In this document: positions 9,388 through 18,230 of the stretch, piece by piece | How the letters are laid out: the number at the start of each line of letters is the position of its first letter | Position numbering within the stretch: position 1 is the stretch's first letter | Origin: Pseudomonas viridiflava | GTDB lineage: Bacteria; Pseudomonadota; Gammaproteobacteria; Pseudomonadales; Pseudomonadaceae | Length of the DNA stretch: 64,000 nucleotides | NCBI RefSeq assembly: GCF_900590885.1 | Contig: NZ_UUON01000024.1 | Span: 372,001 to 436,000 of the forward strand | Direction: 5' to 3' | Notes under the pieces: generated by a model | What the model was told of the DNA's origin: nothing | Databases searched by the model: none | What the model saw: only the letters and a program-made list of their open reading frames with translations | Position numbers and translations under genes: made by a program

Positions 9388-10224
9388 TTACTTGGGCATC
9401 AGCGCCGCAAGGTCGGCCTCGGTTGGCGCCTCGAAGTTGTACTTCTTGAGCAAGGCCGCGTATTCCGGGGTGGCGCGGTATTTTTCCAGGCCATCGAGCA
9501 GGGCTTGTTTCACCGTGTCATTGCCCTTCTTCACGCCAAAGCCGTTAAGCACCGGGTAGATCAACGTGTCGGAGGAAATCACCACACGGTTGCCCAGCTT
9601 GTCGATCACGCCACGGGCCACGGCGGCGTCGGTGATCTGCGCTTCCACCGCGTGGGCCAACAGGGCCTGGGTGGTTTGCGGGTCGGTGCTGTATTCGCTG
9701 ATCTGGATCGGTTTCAGGCCCTTGGCCACGCAGTACTCGGTCGACAGCTTGTTCATCTGCGCCAGCCACGAGGTGGCGCCCATGGAGCCGATCTTGTGGC
9801 CGCAGAATTCTTCCGGGGTCTTGGGCTGGAACTTGCTGTCCTTGAGGGTCAGGATCGACTCGCCGCTTTTCAGGTAGGGGATCATGTCGATGACCTTGAC
9901 CCGCTCCGCCGTGATGTACATCGACGAGTTGGTCACGTCAAAACGCCCGGCTTGCAGGCCGGTGATCAGGTTGGGAAAGCGCGTGTCGAGGGTCTCGACC
10001 TGGCGCCCCATGACCTTGCCCAGGCCGTCCATGAATTCGATATCAAAGCCGGCCGGCTTGTTGTTATCCATGTACTCGTAGGGGAAGAACGTCACGTCCG
10101 ACCCGGCCACGATCTTGCCGTCTTTCTGGAAGGCCGCAGCCGCCAACGAAGTCATGGCCACCGCTGCGCCCAACAGGCACACGGCAAGGGGGCGAACACT
10201 GTTACGAAATGCTGTCATGGTCAT
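9388..10224 (-). CDS. ABC transporter substrate-binding protein, polar amino acid type
   Basis: The protein of about 278 residues starts with a signal peptide (PLAVCLLGAAVAMTSLAAAA) and then the family-3 solute-binding fold: GSDVTFFPYEYMDNNKPAGFD, MDGLGKVMGR and RFDVTNSSMYITAERVKVID. It binds an amino acid or related cation in the periplasm and delivers it to the fused permease-ATPase encoded two genes upstream in the same operon. ATG at 10224 or 10218 are both possible starts. Placement beside a dioxygenase, an aldolase and an M20 hydrolase suggests that the imported ligand is degraded by the neighbouring enzymes. Confidence 0.88.
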   Translation of the reverse strand: MTMTAFRNSVRPLAVCLLGAAVAMTSLAAAAFQKDGKIVAGSDVTFFPYEYMDNNKPAGFDIEFMDGLGKVMGRQVETLDTRFPNLITGLQAGRFDVTNSSMYITAERVKVIDMIPYLKSGESILTLKDSKFQPKTPEEFCGHKIGSMGATSWLAQMNKLSTEYCVAKGLKPIQISEYSTDPQTTQALLAHAVEAQITDAAVARGVIDKLGNRVVISSDTLIYPVLNGFGVKKGNDTVKQALLDGLEKYRATPEYAALLKKYNFEAPTEADLAALMPK

Positions 10225-10245
10225 TACCCGCAAGGTTTTAGGAGG

Positions 10246-11118
10246 TTAGGCAGTGGCAGAATCTTGTCCGGCCTGTTGCACGAAGAAGGACGCACCACGG
10301 GGTTTCTGCGGCAAGCGCATGTGGTTGTCCGTGGAGCGCACCAGGCCGCTTTCTTCACCGGCCACCAGCAGGCCGGCGTGTGCGCTGGGCAAAGGGTTGT
10401 CGCCGAATGGCAGCGCGTCTTCAGCGGCGTAAACACCGATGAACAGAGTGCGCGGGAGTTCGGTCTCGTTAGGGCTGGAAGCGTGCAAAAGGCGCGTGTG
10501 CATAAAGCACACGGAACCGGCCGGGCCGTAGCAGGCCACCGGTTGCTGGCAGTGTTCCTCGACCACGGCGTCGTCCACCGAGCCGGTGAAACGCTGGTTC
10601 TGCCAGTGCGACCACAGCGGGCCTTTATGGCTGCCGGGGATCACATTCAGCGGGCCGTTTTCCGGGGTGACTTCGCTGACCATCAGCAACGCGGTGACGA
10701 TGTCGTCGTTGCTGTGGGGTGTGAACAGAAAATCCTGGTGCCACTTCACCTGGGTCGCGGTGTGCGGCAGTTTCGAGTTGATCTTGCTGTGGTGGAAACG
10801 CGCACCAGCGCCGCCGATCAACTGCGCAGCAATTGCCGCCATGCGCGACTGCAGCGCCACACGCTCATACACCGGGGAAATCTCGGTGGGCGAACTGACC
10901 CGGCGCAACGACGGGTGATCGGCGCGGTGGTCGCCTTCCAGGTCGAAGCGCGCGCGGCCATCCACGGTGGCGCCCCAGCCCTGGTCGTGGCTGCGGCTCT
11001 CTTCTACCCACTGGTCGAAGTCGTGTTGCAGCGCGGCCACGTCGTCCACCGACAGCACGCCTTCGACCACCAGGAAGCCGTCACGCTGGAATTGTTCGAT
11101 TTGCGATTGCTCGATCAT
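10246..11118 (-). CDS. Phytanoyl-CoA dioxygenase (PhyH) family Fe(II)/2-oxoglutarate oxygenase
   Basis: The 290-residue protein has the PhyH pattern: an N-terminal FQRDGFLVVEGVLS segment, KWHQDFLFTPHSNDD near residue 125 carrying the HxD iron ligands, NGPLNVIPGSHKG near 155, and HTRLLHASSPNETELPR near 210 with the distal histidine and the 2-oxoglutarate-binding arginine. It probably hydroxylates the imported compound as an early catabolic step. The gene sits between the permease-ATPase fusion and the binding protein, with gaps of 27 and 21 bases, so it is part of the transport operon. Substrate not determinable from sequence. Confidence 0.88.
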   Translation of the reverse strand: MIEQSQIEQFQRDGFLVVEGVLSVDDVAALQHDFDQWVEESRSHDQGWGATVDGRARFDLEGDHRADHPSLRRVSSPTEISPVYERVALQSRMAAIAAQLIGGAGARFHHSKINSKLPHTATQVKWHQDFLFTPHSNDDIVTALLMVSEVTPENGPLNVIPGSHKGPLWSHWQNQRFTGSVDDAVVEEHCQQPVACYGPAGSVCFMHTRLLHASSPNETELPRTLFIGVYAAEDALPFGDNPLPSAHAGLLVAGEESGLVRSTDNHMRLPQKPRGASFFVQQAGQDSATA

Positions 11119-11145
11119 TTTGTTGTGCTCTGAACGGTTAAGAGA

Positions 11146-12663
11146 TCACGCCAGCGAGACGTCCTTGAGGAACGCCTCCACGCGTGGGTTGTGGCCGCTG
11201 CGCAAGGCGCTCGGGGTGTCATCGCAGACCACGCGGCCTTTCTCCATAAAGACGATGCGGTCGGAAACCTTGAAGGCGAAGTTCATTTCGTGGGTGACGA
11301 TCACCATGGTGATGCCCTCCTCGGCCAGCGCTTCGATCACTTGCAGCACTTCGTTGACTTTCTCCGGGTCGAGCGCCGAGGTGGGCTCGTCGAACAGCAT
11401 GATTTGCGGGCGCATCATCAAGGCGCGGGCGATGGCCACGCGTTGCTGCTGGCCGCCCGACAGCTGGTGCGGGTACTTCCAGGCGTGGTCGAGCATGCCG
11501 ACCTTGTGCAGCAGCGCGTAGGCCTGTTGCTTGAGCTCGGCGGTGGTGCCCAGGCGGTGGTATTTGGGCGCCATCAGCAGGTTGTCGAGCACGCTCAAAT
11601 GCGGGAACAGGTTGAAGCTCTGGAACACCATGCCGATGTTCAGGCGGTGCTCGGCGTGCTCGATGTATTGGGGTTTCTGCGCGCCGACTTTGCTCAGGCG
11701 AATGAACGGCAGGCCATTGATGTGGATCTCGCCGTTGTCCAGTTGCTCCAGGCCGTTGAGCAAGCGGATCAGCGTGGTTTTGCCCGAGCCCGACGGGCCG
11801 ATCACCGACACCACTTCACCGGGCTGCACCTGCAGGTTGACCGAGCCCAGCACCTCGATGTCGTTATAGGCCTTGTGCAACCGCGAGGCTTGCAAGGCGG
11901 CCACGCCGGTACTGGCCGGGCGCTCGATGGCCGGACGTTGTTGGGTGGCCAGGGCCAGCACGGCCGCATCCGGCACGCGGGAGACGTTGCGTTGGTTCAC
12001 ATCGAGAAAACGCTCCAGGCGTTTGAGCAAAAAGTCGAACACCGTGACGATAAACACGTAGAAGAACGCCACCGCCGCCATGGTTTCGATCACCAGGAAA
12101 TTCTGCGAATACAGGCGCTGGCCGACCATCAGGATTTCGGTGAGCGAGATCACCGACACCAGCGAGGTGAGCTTGACGATGGAGATGTATTCGTTGGCCA
12201 GCGACGGCAGCGCCACGCGCAAGGCCTGGGGGATCACCACGCGCCACTGGGTGCCGAAAAACCGCAGCCCCAGCGCCCGCGCCGCTTCGCCCTGGCCCTT
12301 GGGGATCGAGAGCAGGCCGCCGCGATGGATCTCGGCGACGTAGGCGGTTTCACAGATCACCAGCGCCAGCAGGCCGGACCAGAACGGGTCGGCCAGCACC
12401 GCCGAAGTGCCCGGCAGCGCCTGGGGCAGGTTGTAGATAAAGATCAGCAGCACCAGCAGCGGCAGGCTGCGGAACAGCCAGATATAGCCACGCGCCGGCA
12501 CGCTGAGCAGTGGGTGTTTGGATTGCTTGGCCAGCGCCAGCAGAAAGCCCAGGGCAATGCTCAAGAGCCAGGTCAGGGTACTGAGTTTGATCACCGTCCA
12601 CGTCGCGCGCCAGAACTCGGCATCGCCGAGCAAACCAAACATGTAATTCCAGTCGAATGTCAT
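11146..12663 (-). CDS. Fused amino-acid ABC transporter permease and ATP-binding protein
   Basis: The 505-residue product (ATG at 12663, MTFDWNYM) joins two normally separate subunits. Residues 1-225 are a HisM/GlnP-type membrane domain with about five helices and the EAARALGLRFFGTQWRVVIPQA coupling motif region. Residues 260-505 are a complete ATPase with GPSGSGKT (Walker A), LSGGQQQRV (signature), IMLFDEPTSALDP (Walker B) and VTHE (H-loop). No separate partner permease is encoded nearby, so the fusion probably homodimerises to form the transporter. It is the first gene of the island operon and works with the downstream binding protein. Confidence 0.93.
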   Translation of the reverse strand: MTFDWNYMFGLLGDAEFWRATWTVIKLSTLTWLLSIALGFLLALAKQSKHPLLSVPARGYIWLFRSLPLLVLLIFIYNLPQALPGTSAVLADPFWSGLLALVICETAYVAEIHRGGLLSIPKGQGEAARALGLRFFGTQWRVVIPQALRVALPSLANEYISIVKLTSLVSVISLTEILMVGQRLYSQNFLVIETMAAVAFFYVFIVTVFDFLLKRLERFLDVNQRNVSRVPDAAVLALATQQRPAIERPASTGVAALQASRLHKAYNDIEVLGSVNLQVQPGEVVSVIGPSGSGKTTLIRLLNGLEQLDNGEIHINGLPFIRLSKVGAQKPQYIEHAEHRLNIGMVFQSFNLFPHLSVLDNLLMAPKYHRLGTTAELKQQAYALLHKVGMLDHAWKYPHQLSGGQQQRVAIARALMMRPQIMLFDEPTSALDPEKVNEVLQVIEALAEEGITMVIVTHEMNFAFKVSDRIVFMEKGRVVCDDTPSALRSGHNPRVEAFLKDVSLA

Positions 12664-12805
12664 CGTCGTGGTGCCCTGCACAAAAAAAGAGGTTGATCTG
12701 CATCGATGGATTCAGAGTCGTGGGGGGAGGTGCTTGGGGTCAATTCGTTAAAACCGGGGCACTGGGTAGGTAGAACCTATGCAGTGCTGAAAACACTACA
12801 AAACC

Positions 12806-12913
12806 AATGTGGGAGGGGCGGTGCGACGATTCGACTTGCCCCCGATGAGGGTGGGTCAGTGCATACCTCTGTAGCTGACCCACCGGCATCGGGGGCAAGC
12901 CACCTCCCACATT
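12806..12913. repeat. REPIN (inverted pair of REP sequences)
   Basis: AATGTGGGAGG (12806-12816) pairs with CCTCCCACATT (12903-12913). Inner arms CTTGCCCCCGATG/CATCGGGGGCAAG and GGTGGGTCAG/CTGACCCACC also pair, so the element folds into one long imperfect hairpin. The left arm carries about 15 extra bases (GGTGCGACGATTCGA) absent from the right arm. Such elements are dispersed by RAYT transposases in fluorescens-group genomes. Confidence 0.85.
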
Positions 12914-12964
12914 TGGTGCGCGTTTGAATTCACGGCGCCGCGCACGCCACATACTGGTGCAACC

Positions 12965-13939
12965 TCAGCTAACCCCCTCCAGCACCCGCACCGCATGCGG
13001 GTCAAAGAAGCTTGGCGGCGCCATGCCGGGGATGTACTGGTCGGACACAAACAGCCGGCAGCGCTCGGCAAACGCCGACACCACGCGCGACAGCTGGGTG
13101 TTGCTCGCCGTGGCGTACCCCAGGCGCATCGGCCGGTGCGCGCCGGCCAGGCGCAGGCGGATCACGCGTTTGCCGTCCTGGGACATGTTCGATTTGGGCC
13201 GCGCATTCGCGAAGGAATAGCCAATCCCATTGCCGACCATGGCGCGCACCGTTTCGAGGTTGGTGGAACGCATGATGATGTTCGGCGTGGTGCCCGCCTG
13301 GATAAACAGGCTGAGGAAATAGTCGCGGCTCCACGGCGTGTCGAGCAGCACCACCGGGTAGGCCTCGAGGTCCTGCATGCTCACCGCCGGCAGGCTCGCC
13401 AGCGGGTGGTACTCGCCGACCATCACATACGGCGGCAGGTGCGCCAGGGGTTGGAAGTCGATGTCCGGGCTGGTCACCAGGTCGTAGGTCAGGGCGATAT
13501 CCAGCTCGCCGCTGCGCAGTTTTTCGAGTAATTCCTCGTGGTTGCCTTCGGCCTGGGTCAGGCGCACGCCGGGAAACGCGCGGCCAAAACCAAACACCAA
13601 TTCCGGCGTGATCATCGGCGCCAGCGACGCCAGGCACCCCACCCGTAACGGCCCGCGCACGGTGTTCAACGACTCCGAGGCGATGGTGTAGAGATTGCTC
13701 ATCTGCTCCAGGATCTGCTTGGCCTCCTGCATCACCTGGCGCCCCACCGCCGTGAGGGAAATGCCCTGGGCGTGGTGACGCACAAACAGCTGGATGCCCA
13801 GCTCGGCCTCCATATGGGTGATCGCCGCCGAGATCGATGGCGACGACACATGAATGCGTTCAGCGGCCGCACTGATGCTGCCCGCCTCTCCCGACGCCAC
13901 GAAATACTCCAGTTGACGCTGAGTAATACGACTGAGCAT
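12965..13939 (-). CDS. LysR-family transcriptional regulator
   Basis: The 324-residue protein has an N-terminal winged helix (QRQLEYFVASGEAGSISAAA with SSPSISAAITHME) and a LysR effector domain starting GPLRVGCLASLAPMITPEL. It lies between the transporter operon on the same strand and the divergent RidA operon, so it is the natural candidate regulator of the island. The extended loop TPWSRDYFLSLF in the effector domain is typical of LysR proteins near pyrimidine or amino-acid catabolic genes. Effector unknown. Confidence 0.92.
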   Translation of the reverse strand: MLSRITQRQLEYFVASGEAGSISAAAERIHVSSPSISAAITHMEAELGIQLFVRHHAQGISLTAVGRQVMQEAKQILEQMSNLYTIASESLNTVRGPLRVGCLASLAPMITPELVFGFGRAFPGVRLTQAEGNHEELLEKLRSGELDIALTYDLVTSPDIDFQPLAHLPPYVMVGEYHPLASLPAVSMQDLEAYPVVLLDTPWSRDYFLSLFIQAGTTPNIIMRSTNLETVRAMVGNGIGYSFANARPKSNMSQDGKRVIRLRLAGAHRPMRLGYATASNTQLSRVVSAFAERCRLFVSDQYIPGMAPPSFFDPHAVRVLEGVS

Positions 13940-14122
13940 TACGCCTGCCCCTCAACAATGACTGTGCGTGGAGCGTTGCAGGGTTCGTGCCGGGTCATGG
14001 GCAAACCGACCGCCTGCACGGGCTTCGGTTTTTCCTAAGCACTACCCCGCACAAATGCTGGTTTCGCCAGATTCCGAGCGATGTGAAGCTGAACTCATCC
14101 CGCTTCCCATGAGTTGCTCACC

Positions 14123-14545
14123 ATGCCTACCCACACCCGCATCCGCATGTTCAACACCAAAGAGACCTACCCCAACCAGGCCCTGGACAACGACCTGTGC
14201 CAGGCCGTGCGCGCTGGCAACACCATTTATGTGCGCGGCCAGATCGGCACCGATTTCGACGGCAACCTGGTCGGCCTCGGTGACCCGCGCGCCCAGGCCG
14301 AGCAGGCGATGAAAAACGTCAAGCAGCTGCTTGAAGAGGCCGGTTCCGACCTGAGCCATATCGTCAAAACCACCACCTACCTGATCGATCCGCGCTACCG
14401 CGAGCCGGTGTACCAGGAGGTCGGCAAGTGGCTCAAGGGCGTGTTCCCGATTTCCACCGGGCTGGTGATTTCCGGCCTGGGCCAGCCGGAATGGTTGATG
14501 GAAATCGACGTGATCGCCGTTGTGCCGGATGACTGGACCGTATGA
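14123..14545 (+). CDS. RidA family protein (YjgF/YER057c/UK114)
   Basis: The 140-residue product matches the RidA fold: NTIYVRGQIGTD near 35, DPRAQAEQAMKNVKQLLEEAGS, KTTTYLIDPRYREPVYQEV and a C-terminal WLMEIDVIAV strand. The arginine in the DPRYREPVY segment corresponds to the conserved residue that gives enamine/imine deaminase activity in RidA itself. It could hydrolyse a reactive imine produced by neighbouring oxidative enzymes. ATG at 14123 is preferred over a TTG nine bases earlier. The stop overlaps the next start (ATGA). Confidence 0.88.
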   Translation: MPTHTRIRMFNTKETYPNQALDNDLCQAVRAGNTIYVRGQIGTDFDGNLVGLGDPRAQAEQAMKNVKQLLEEAGSDLSHIVKTTTYLIDPRYREPVYQEVGKWLKGVFPISTGLVISGLGQPEWLMEIDVIAVVPDDWTV

Positions 14546-15528
14546 AAGCCGTAATCGCCCGCGAGCCCGGCGGCCCCGAGGTGCTGCAGGTGGTCGAGCG
14601 CCCCGTGCCCGAGCCGCAAGCCGGCGAGGTGCTGATTCGCGTGGCCGCCGCCGGGGTCAATCGCCCCGACCTGATGCAACGCAACGGCGCGCCGACGCCG
14701 CCCGGCACCTCGGATGTACTCGGGCTGGAAGCGGCCGGCGTGGTGACGGCCGTGGGCAAGGGTGTTGATGAATTTGCCATCGGCGACCGCGTGATGGCCC
14801 TGCTCAACGGCGGTGGCTACGCCGACTATTGCGTGGCCCAGGCGGCGCACTGCCTGCCGGTGCCGGCGGGTCTGGCGCTGCAGGATGCCGCCGGCGTGCC
14901 GGAAGCCGCCTTCACCGTGTGGCACAACCTGTTTGAACTGGGCCGCCTGCGCAGTGGCGATACCGTGCTGATCCACGGCGCCGCCAGTGGCGTCGGCAGC
15001 TTCGCCGTGCAGTGCGCCCACGCCGCCGGGGCGCGGGTGATCGCCACCGCCGGCGGCGCGCAAAAAATCGCGATGCTGCAAAGCCTCGGCGTCTGGCGCG
15101 CGGTGGATCGCCATCTCGAAGACTTCGTGGACGTGGTGCACGACTGCACCGAAGGGCGCGGCGTCGACGTGGTGCTGGATAACGTCGGCGGCGCTTACGT
15201 GGCACGCAACCTCGCGGCCATGGCCATGGGCGGGCGGCATGTGAGTTTGTCGTTCCTGCAAGGCGCGAGCATCGAACTGGATTTGCAGGTGCTGATGCGC
15301 AAAAACCTCAGCCTCACCTCGTCCACCCTGCGCCCGAAAAGCCACGCCGAAAAAGCCCGTTTGGCGGTGTGCATCCGCTCACGGTTTTTGCCGTGGCTGG
15401 CCTGCGGCCTGGTGCGCCCGCAAATCCACACCCAACTGCCGCTGGCCGAGGCCGCCGAGGCCCATCGCCTGCTGGAAGCCAATGCCAACGTCGGCAAAGT
15501 CCTGCTGACTGTCCGGAGCCCCTTATGA
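14542..15528 (+). CDS. Zinc-free MDR oxidoreductase, NADPH:quinone reductase-like
   Basis: The 328-residue protein is a quinone-oxidoreductase-type medium-chain dehydrogenase: MKAVIAREPGGPEVLQ at the N terminus, AAGVNRPDLMQRNG near 40, LGLEAAGVV near 65, and the nucleotide-binding HGAASGVGSFAVQCAHA segment near 150. The zinc-coordinating cysteines of alcohol dehydrogenases are absent. It likely reduces an activated double bond or a quinone in the island pathway. It overlaps both neighbours by four bases, so RidA, this enzyme and the AroQ-like enzyme are translationally coupled. Confidence 0.9.
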   Translation: MKAVIAREPGGPEVLQVVERPVPEPQAGEVLIRVAAAGVNRPDLMQRNGAPTPPGTSDVLGLEAAGVVTAVGKGVDEFAIGDRVMALLNGGGYADYCVAQAAHCLPVPAGLALQDAAGVPEAAFTVWHNLFELGRLRSGDTVLIHGAASGVGSFAVQCAHAAGARVIATAGGAQKIAMLQSLGVWRAVDRHLEDFVDVVHDCTEGRGVDVVLDNVGGAYVARNLAAMAMGGRHVSLSFLQGASIELDLQVLMRKNLSLTSSTLRPKSHAEKARLAVCIRSRFLPWLACGLVRPQIHTQLPLAEAAEAHRLLEANANVGKVLLTVRSPL

Positions 15529-15971
15529 CCCGCCGCGTGTACTTCCTCAATGGGCCCAACGCCAACCTCTACGGGCTGGACAACACCGGCACCTACGGCA
15601 GCGAGAGCTTCGCCAGCATCCAAGCGCGCTGCCAACGCCACGCCGCCGAGCTGGGCCTGGCCCTGGAGTTTCGCCAGAGCAACCACGAAGGCGTGCTGGT
15701 GGACTGGATTCAAGAGGCGCGGTTGCACAGCGACGCCATCGTGATCAACGCCGCCGGCCTCAGCTACAGCTCGGTGCCGATCCTCGACGCGCTGCTGGCG
15801 TTCGACGGCCCGATCATCGAAGCGCACATGAGCAATATCTGGAAGCGCGAGCATTTCCGGCACCACTCCTACGTGTCCAAGGCCGCCACCGGCGTAATCG
15901 CCGGGCTCGGGGCCCTGGGTTATGAACTGGCACTCACGGCGGTGGCCGCGTTGCTCGGCCCCAACGATTAA
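15525..15971 (+). CDS. Type II 3-dehydroquinate dehydratase-like protein with two altered active-site residues
   Basis: The 148-residue protein is a full-length AroQ homologue that aligns without gaps to the M. tuberculosis enzyme numbering through residue 112. Asn12, Tyr24, Asn75, Asp88, Glu99, His101, Arg108 and Arg112 are kept. Position 19, the lid arginine essential for catalysis, is Asp (GLDNTGTYG), and position 81, normally His (THTS), is Tyr (LSYSS). It is embedded in a catabolic operon by four-base overlap rather than in accB/shikimate context. It is therefore likely a dehydratase or hydrolase for a different substrate. The normal aroQ is presumably elsewhere. Confidence 0.85.
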   Translation: MTRRVYFLNGPNANLYGLDNTGTYGSESFASIQARCQRHAAELGLALEFRQSNHEGVLVDWIQEARLHSDAIVINAAGLSYSSVPILDALLAFDGPIIEAHMSNIWKREHFRHHSYVSKAATGVIAGLGALGYELALTAVAALLGPND

Positions 15972-15991
15972 TTACTTTTCAGGAAACGCCT

Positions 15992-17242
15992 ATGTCCATC
16001 GAAAAAATCAACACCCTGGTCGTCGGCGCAGGCCAGGCCGGCGTCGCCATGAGCGAGCACCTGTCCCTGATGGGCGTGCCCCACATCGTGCTCGAACGCC
16101 ACCGCATCGCCGAACGCTGGCGCTCCGAGCGCTGGGACTCGCTGGTCGCCAACGGCCCGGCCTGGCACGACCGCTTCCCCGGCCTCAAATTCGAGGGCAT
16201 TTCCCCCGAAGCCTTCCCGCCCAAAGAACGCATGGCCGACTACTTCGAAGCCTATGTGCAGAAGCTCGAAGCCCCCGTGCGCACCGGCGTCGAAGTACAA
16301 CACGTGGAACGCCATGTGGGCCGCCAGGGCTTCAAGGTCACCACCTCCGAAGGCGTGATCGAAGCCACCAACGTGGTCGCCGCCACCGGCCCGTTCCAGC
16401 GCCCGTCGATCCCCAGCATCGTCCCGGCCACGGCGCCGATTCATCAACTGCATTCCTCGGCCTACAAAAACCCCTCCCAGTTGCCCGAAGGCGCGGTACT
16501 GGTGGTAGGCGCCGGCGCCTCCGGCTCGCAAATCGCCGAAGAACTGCAAAAGGCCGGCAAAACCGTGTACCTCTCCGTGGGCGAACACTACCGCCCGCCC
16601 CGCGCCTACCGCGGCCGCGACTACTGCTGGTGGCTGGGCGCGCTGGGCCTGTGGGACGAAGTCAAAATCCAGCCGAAGAAAAAGCACGTGGCCTTCGCCG
16701 TCAGTGGCTACGAAGGCGGCAAGACCGTGGACTTCCGCCGCCTCGCGCACCAAGGCATCCACCTGGTGGGCGTGACCCAGGACTGGAACGAAGGCGTCAT
16801 GACCTTCCAGCCTGGCCTGGCTGAAAACGTGGCTGAAGGTGACCGCGCCTACTTCGATGTACTGCGCGATGCAGACGCCTATATCGAAGCCAACGGCTTG
16901 CCGTTTCCGCTGGAGCCGGAAGCCTGGGAACTGCTGCCCGACCCTGAGTGCTTGGTTAACCCGATCCTGAGTCTGGATCTGGCAGCAGCCGGCGTCACCA
17001 CCATCCTCTGGGCCACCGGATTCAAGTTCGATTTCAGTTGGTTGAAGGTCGATGCCTTTGACGAAAAAGGCGAGCCGTTCCACAAGCGCGGGATTTCGGC
17101 CGAAAGCGGCATCTACTTTCTGGGCCTGCCGAACCTGGTAAACCGCGCGTCGTCGTTTATCTATGGGGTGTGGCACGACGCCAAATACGTCGCGGACCAT
17201 ATCGTGCTGCAGAACGAGTACAAGGCCTACGAAAAGCCCTGA
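15992..17242 (+). CDS. Flavin-dependent monooxygenase / NAD(P)-binding oxidoreductase (CzcO-like)
   Basis: The 416-residue protein has an FAD Rossmann motif (VVGAGQAGVAMSEHL, residues 10-24) and a second dinucleotide motif for NADPH (VVGAGASGSQIAEEL, around 170-185), with the linking ATGPFQRP segment and a late ILWATGFKFDF motif. This is the group B monooxygenase architecture (FMO/Baeyer-Villiger-like). It is the last gene of the RidA operon, 20 bases after the AroQ-like gene. It may hydroxylate or oxidise a nitrogen-containing intermediate whose imine form RidA then hydrolyses; that sequence of steps is inference. Confidence 0.88.
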   Translation: MSIEKINTLVVGAGQAGVAMSEHLSLMGVPHIVLERHRIAERWRSERWDSLVANGPAWHDRFPGLKFEGISPEAFPPKERMADYFEAYVQKLEAPVRTGVEVQHVERHVGRQGFKVTTSEGVIEATNVVAATGPFQRPSIPSIVPATAPIHQLHSSAYKNPSQLPEGAVLVVGAGASGSQIAEELQKAGKTVYLSVGEHYRPPRAYRGRDYCWWLGALGLWDEVKIQPKKKHVAFAVSGYEGGKTVDFRRLAHQGIHLVGVTQDWNEGVMTFQPGLAENVAEGDRAYFDVLRDADAYIEANGLPFPLEPEAWELLPDPECLVNPILSLDLAAAGVTTILWATGFKFDFSWLKVDAFDEKGEPFHKRGISAESGIYFLGLPNLVNRASSFIYGVWHDAKYVADHIVLQNEYKAYEKP

Positions 17243-17334
17243 CCGCCCAGCAATTTTGAAATCTGAAGGGCTGTAGAACAAGGAGGGTTGCCGTAGAATG
17301 CGCCCCCTTAAACACCTTCAAAGGACTGAACCCC

Positions 17335-17646
17335 GTGTCTACAAACAGCACCATCACCTGCCCGCACTGCATGAACAACGTGCCATGGGGCGCCCGCGTA
17401 TGCCGGGGCTGCCACGCAGAAATCTCCTACGGCACCCCGCTGGCCAGCGTAATCTTTTTTATCGTGCTCTGCGTCGGCGCCGGCTGGTATGTGGCCAAGC
17501 TGGCCCACGACCACCTGTTCAGCAACTCCACGTTGTTGTGGTGCGTCTTCGCCGCCGTGGTGATTCCCTGCGCCATTTTGTCGAGAAAAGCCTGCAAGCG
17601 ACTGTATGACGGCAAAACCGAGTTTCGCCGCCACTACCGTAAGTGA
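17335..17646 (+). CDS. Zinc-ribbon membrane protein of unknown function
   Basis: The 103-residue protein starts at a GTG with AAGGACT upstream. Residues 9-30 contain CPHC and CRGC pairs forming a small zinc ribbon, followed by two hydrophobic segments at about 36-56 and 64-82 and a basic tail. It is probably an inner-membrane protein with a cytoplasmic metal-binding head. No specific family function is recognised. Confidence 0.72.
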   Translation: MSTNSTITCPHCMNNVPWGARVCRGCHAEISYGTPLASVIFFIVLCVGAGWYVAKLAHDHLFSNSTLLWCVFAAVVIPCAILSRKACKRLYDGKTEFRRHYRK

Positions 17647-17715
17647 ACGGCCGTTTATCGACGAACAAGCCCCTCGGGCCGGCAAGGCTGGCCCAAGACG
17701 TAAGGAAAGCATGAC

Positions 17716-18162
17716 GTGGCAACAGAAAAAACCCGCAAGGCGCTCGTGTATTCGGCATGGGTGCTAGTGCCTTTGAGCCTGGTGGCGGTACTGGTCATAC
17801 AGGCCTTCCAGGAAACACCCAAGCCGAGCAAAACCACCTTTCTCAGCGACCTGATCATCGTGACCGCGCGGACCACGCGCGGGGATCGACCGGTCAACGA
17901 TGACTTAACCTTGGTTCGCGCGGAAGCGGCTAACAGTCACGCACTGAAGCTCTATTACACCTTGACCCATTACGACACCAACCCCGCAGACGTTGACTTG
18001 GGCGTGATGAAAGCAAACATCACCGAGGGCGTTTGCGCCGCGCAACTGCAAAGCGACCAGTCAATCCTGTCGCTGGGTGGCACCCTCATTTACATTTTTG
18101 GCAGTAAAGCCGTAAAAGAGGTGGGCCGCTTCGAAGTCGACAAGCAGAGCTGTGCGGGCTGA
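17716..18162 (+). CDS. Hypothetical membrane-anchored protein
   Basis: The 148-residue product begins with GTG at 17716, preceded by AAGGAAAGC. One transmembrane helix lies at about residues 12-31 and the rest is likely periplasmic, with two cysteines (VCAAQ and the C-terminal SCAG) that could form a disulfide. It sits between two other small envelope-type genes on the same strand. I do not recognise the family. Confidence 0.68.
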   Translation: MATEKTRKALVYSAWVLVPLSLVAVLVIQAFQETPKPSKTTFLSDLIIVTARTTRGDRPVNDDLTLVRAEAANSHALKLYYTLTHYDTNPADVDLGVMKANITEGVCAAQLQSDQSILSLGGTLIYIFGSKAVKEVGRFEVDKQSCAG

Positions 18163-18230
18163 TCCGCCCGCTATTCGGCAGTCCCACGCCCTGAATGGTC
18201 TGGGCACTCAATGGAATCAGGGAGACAAGG

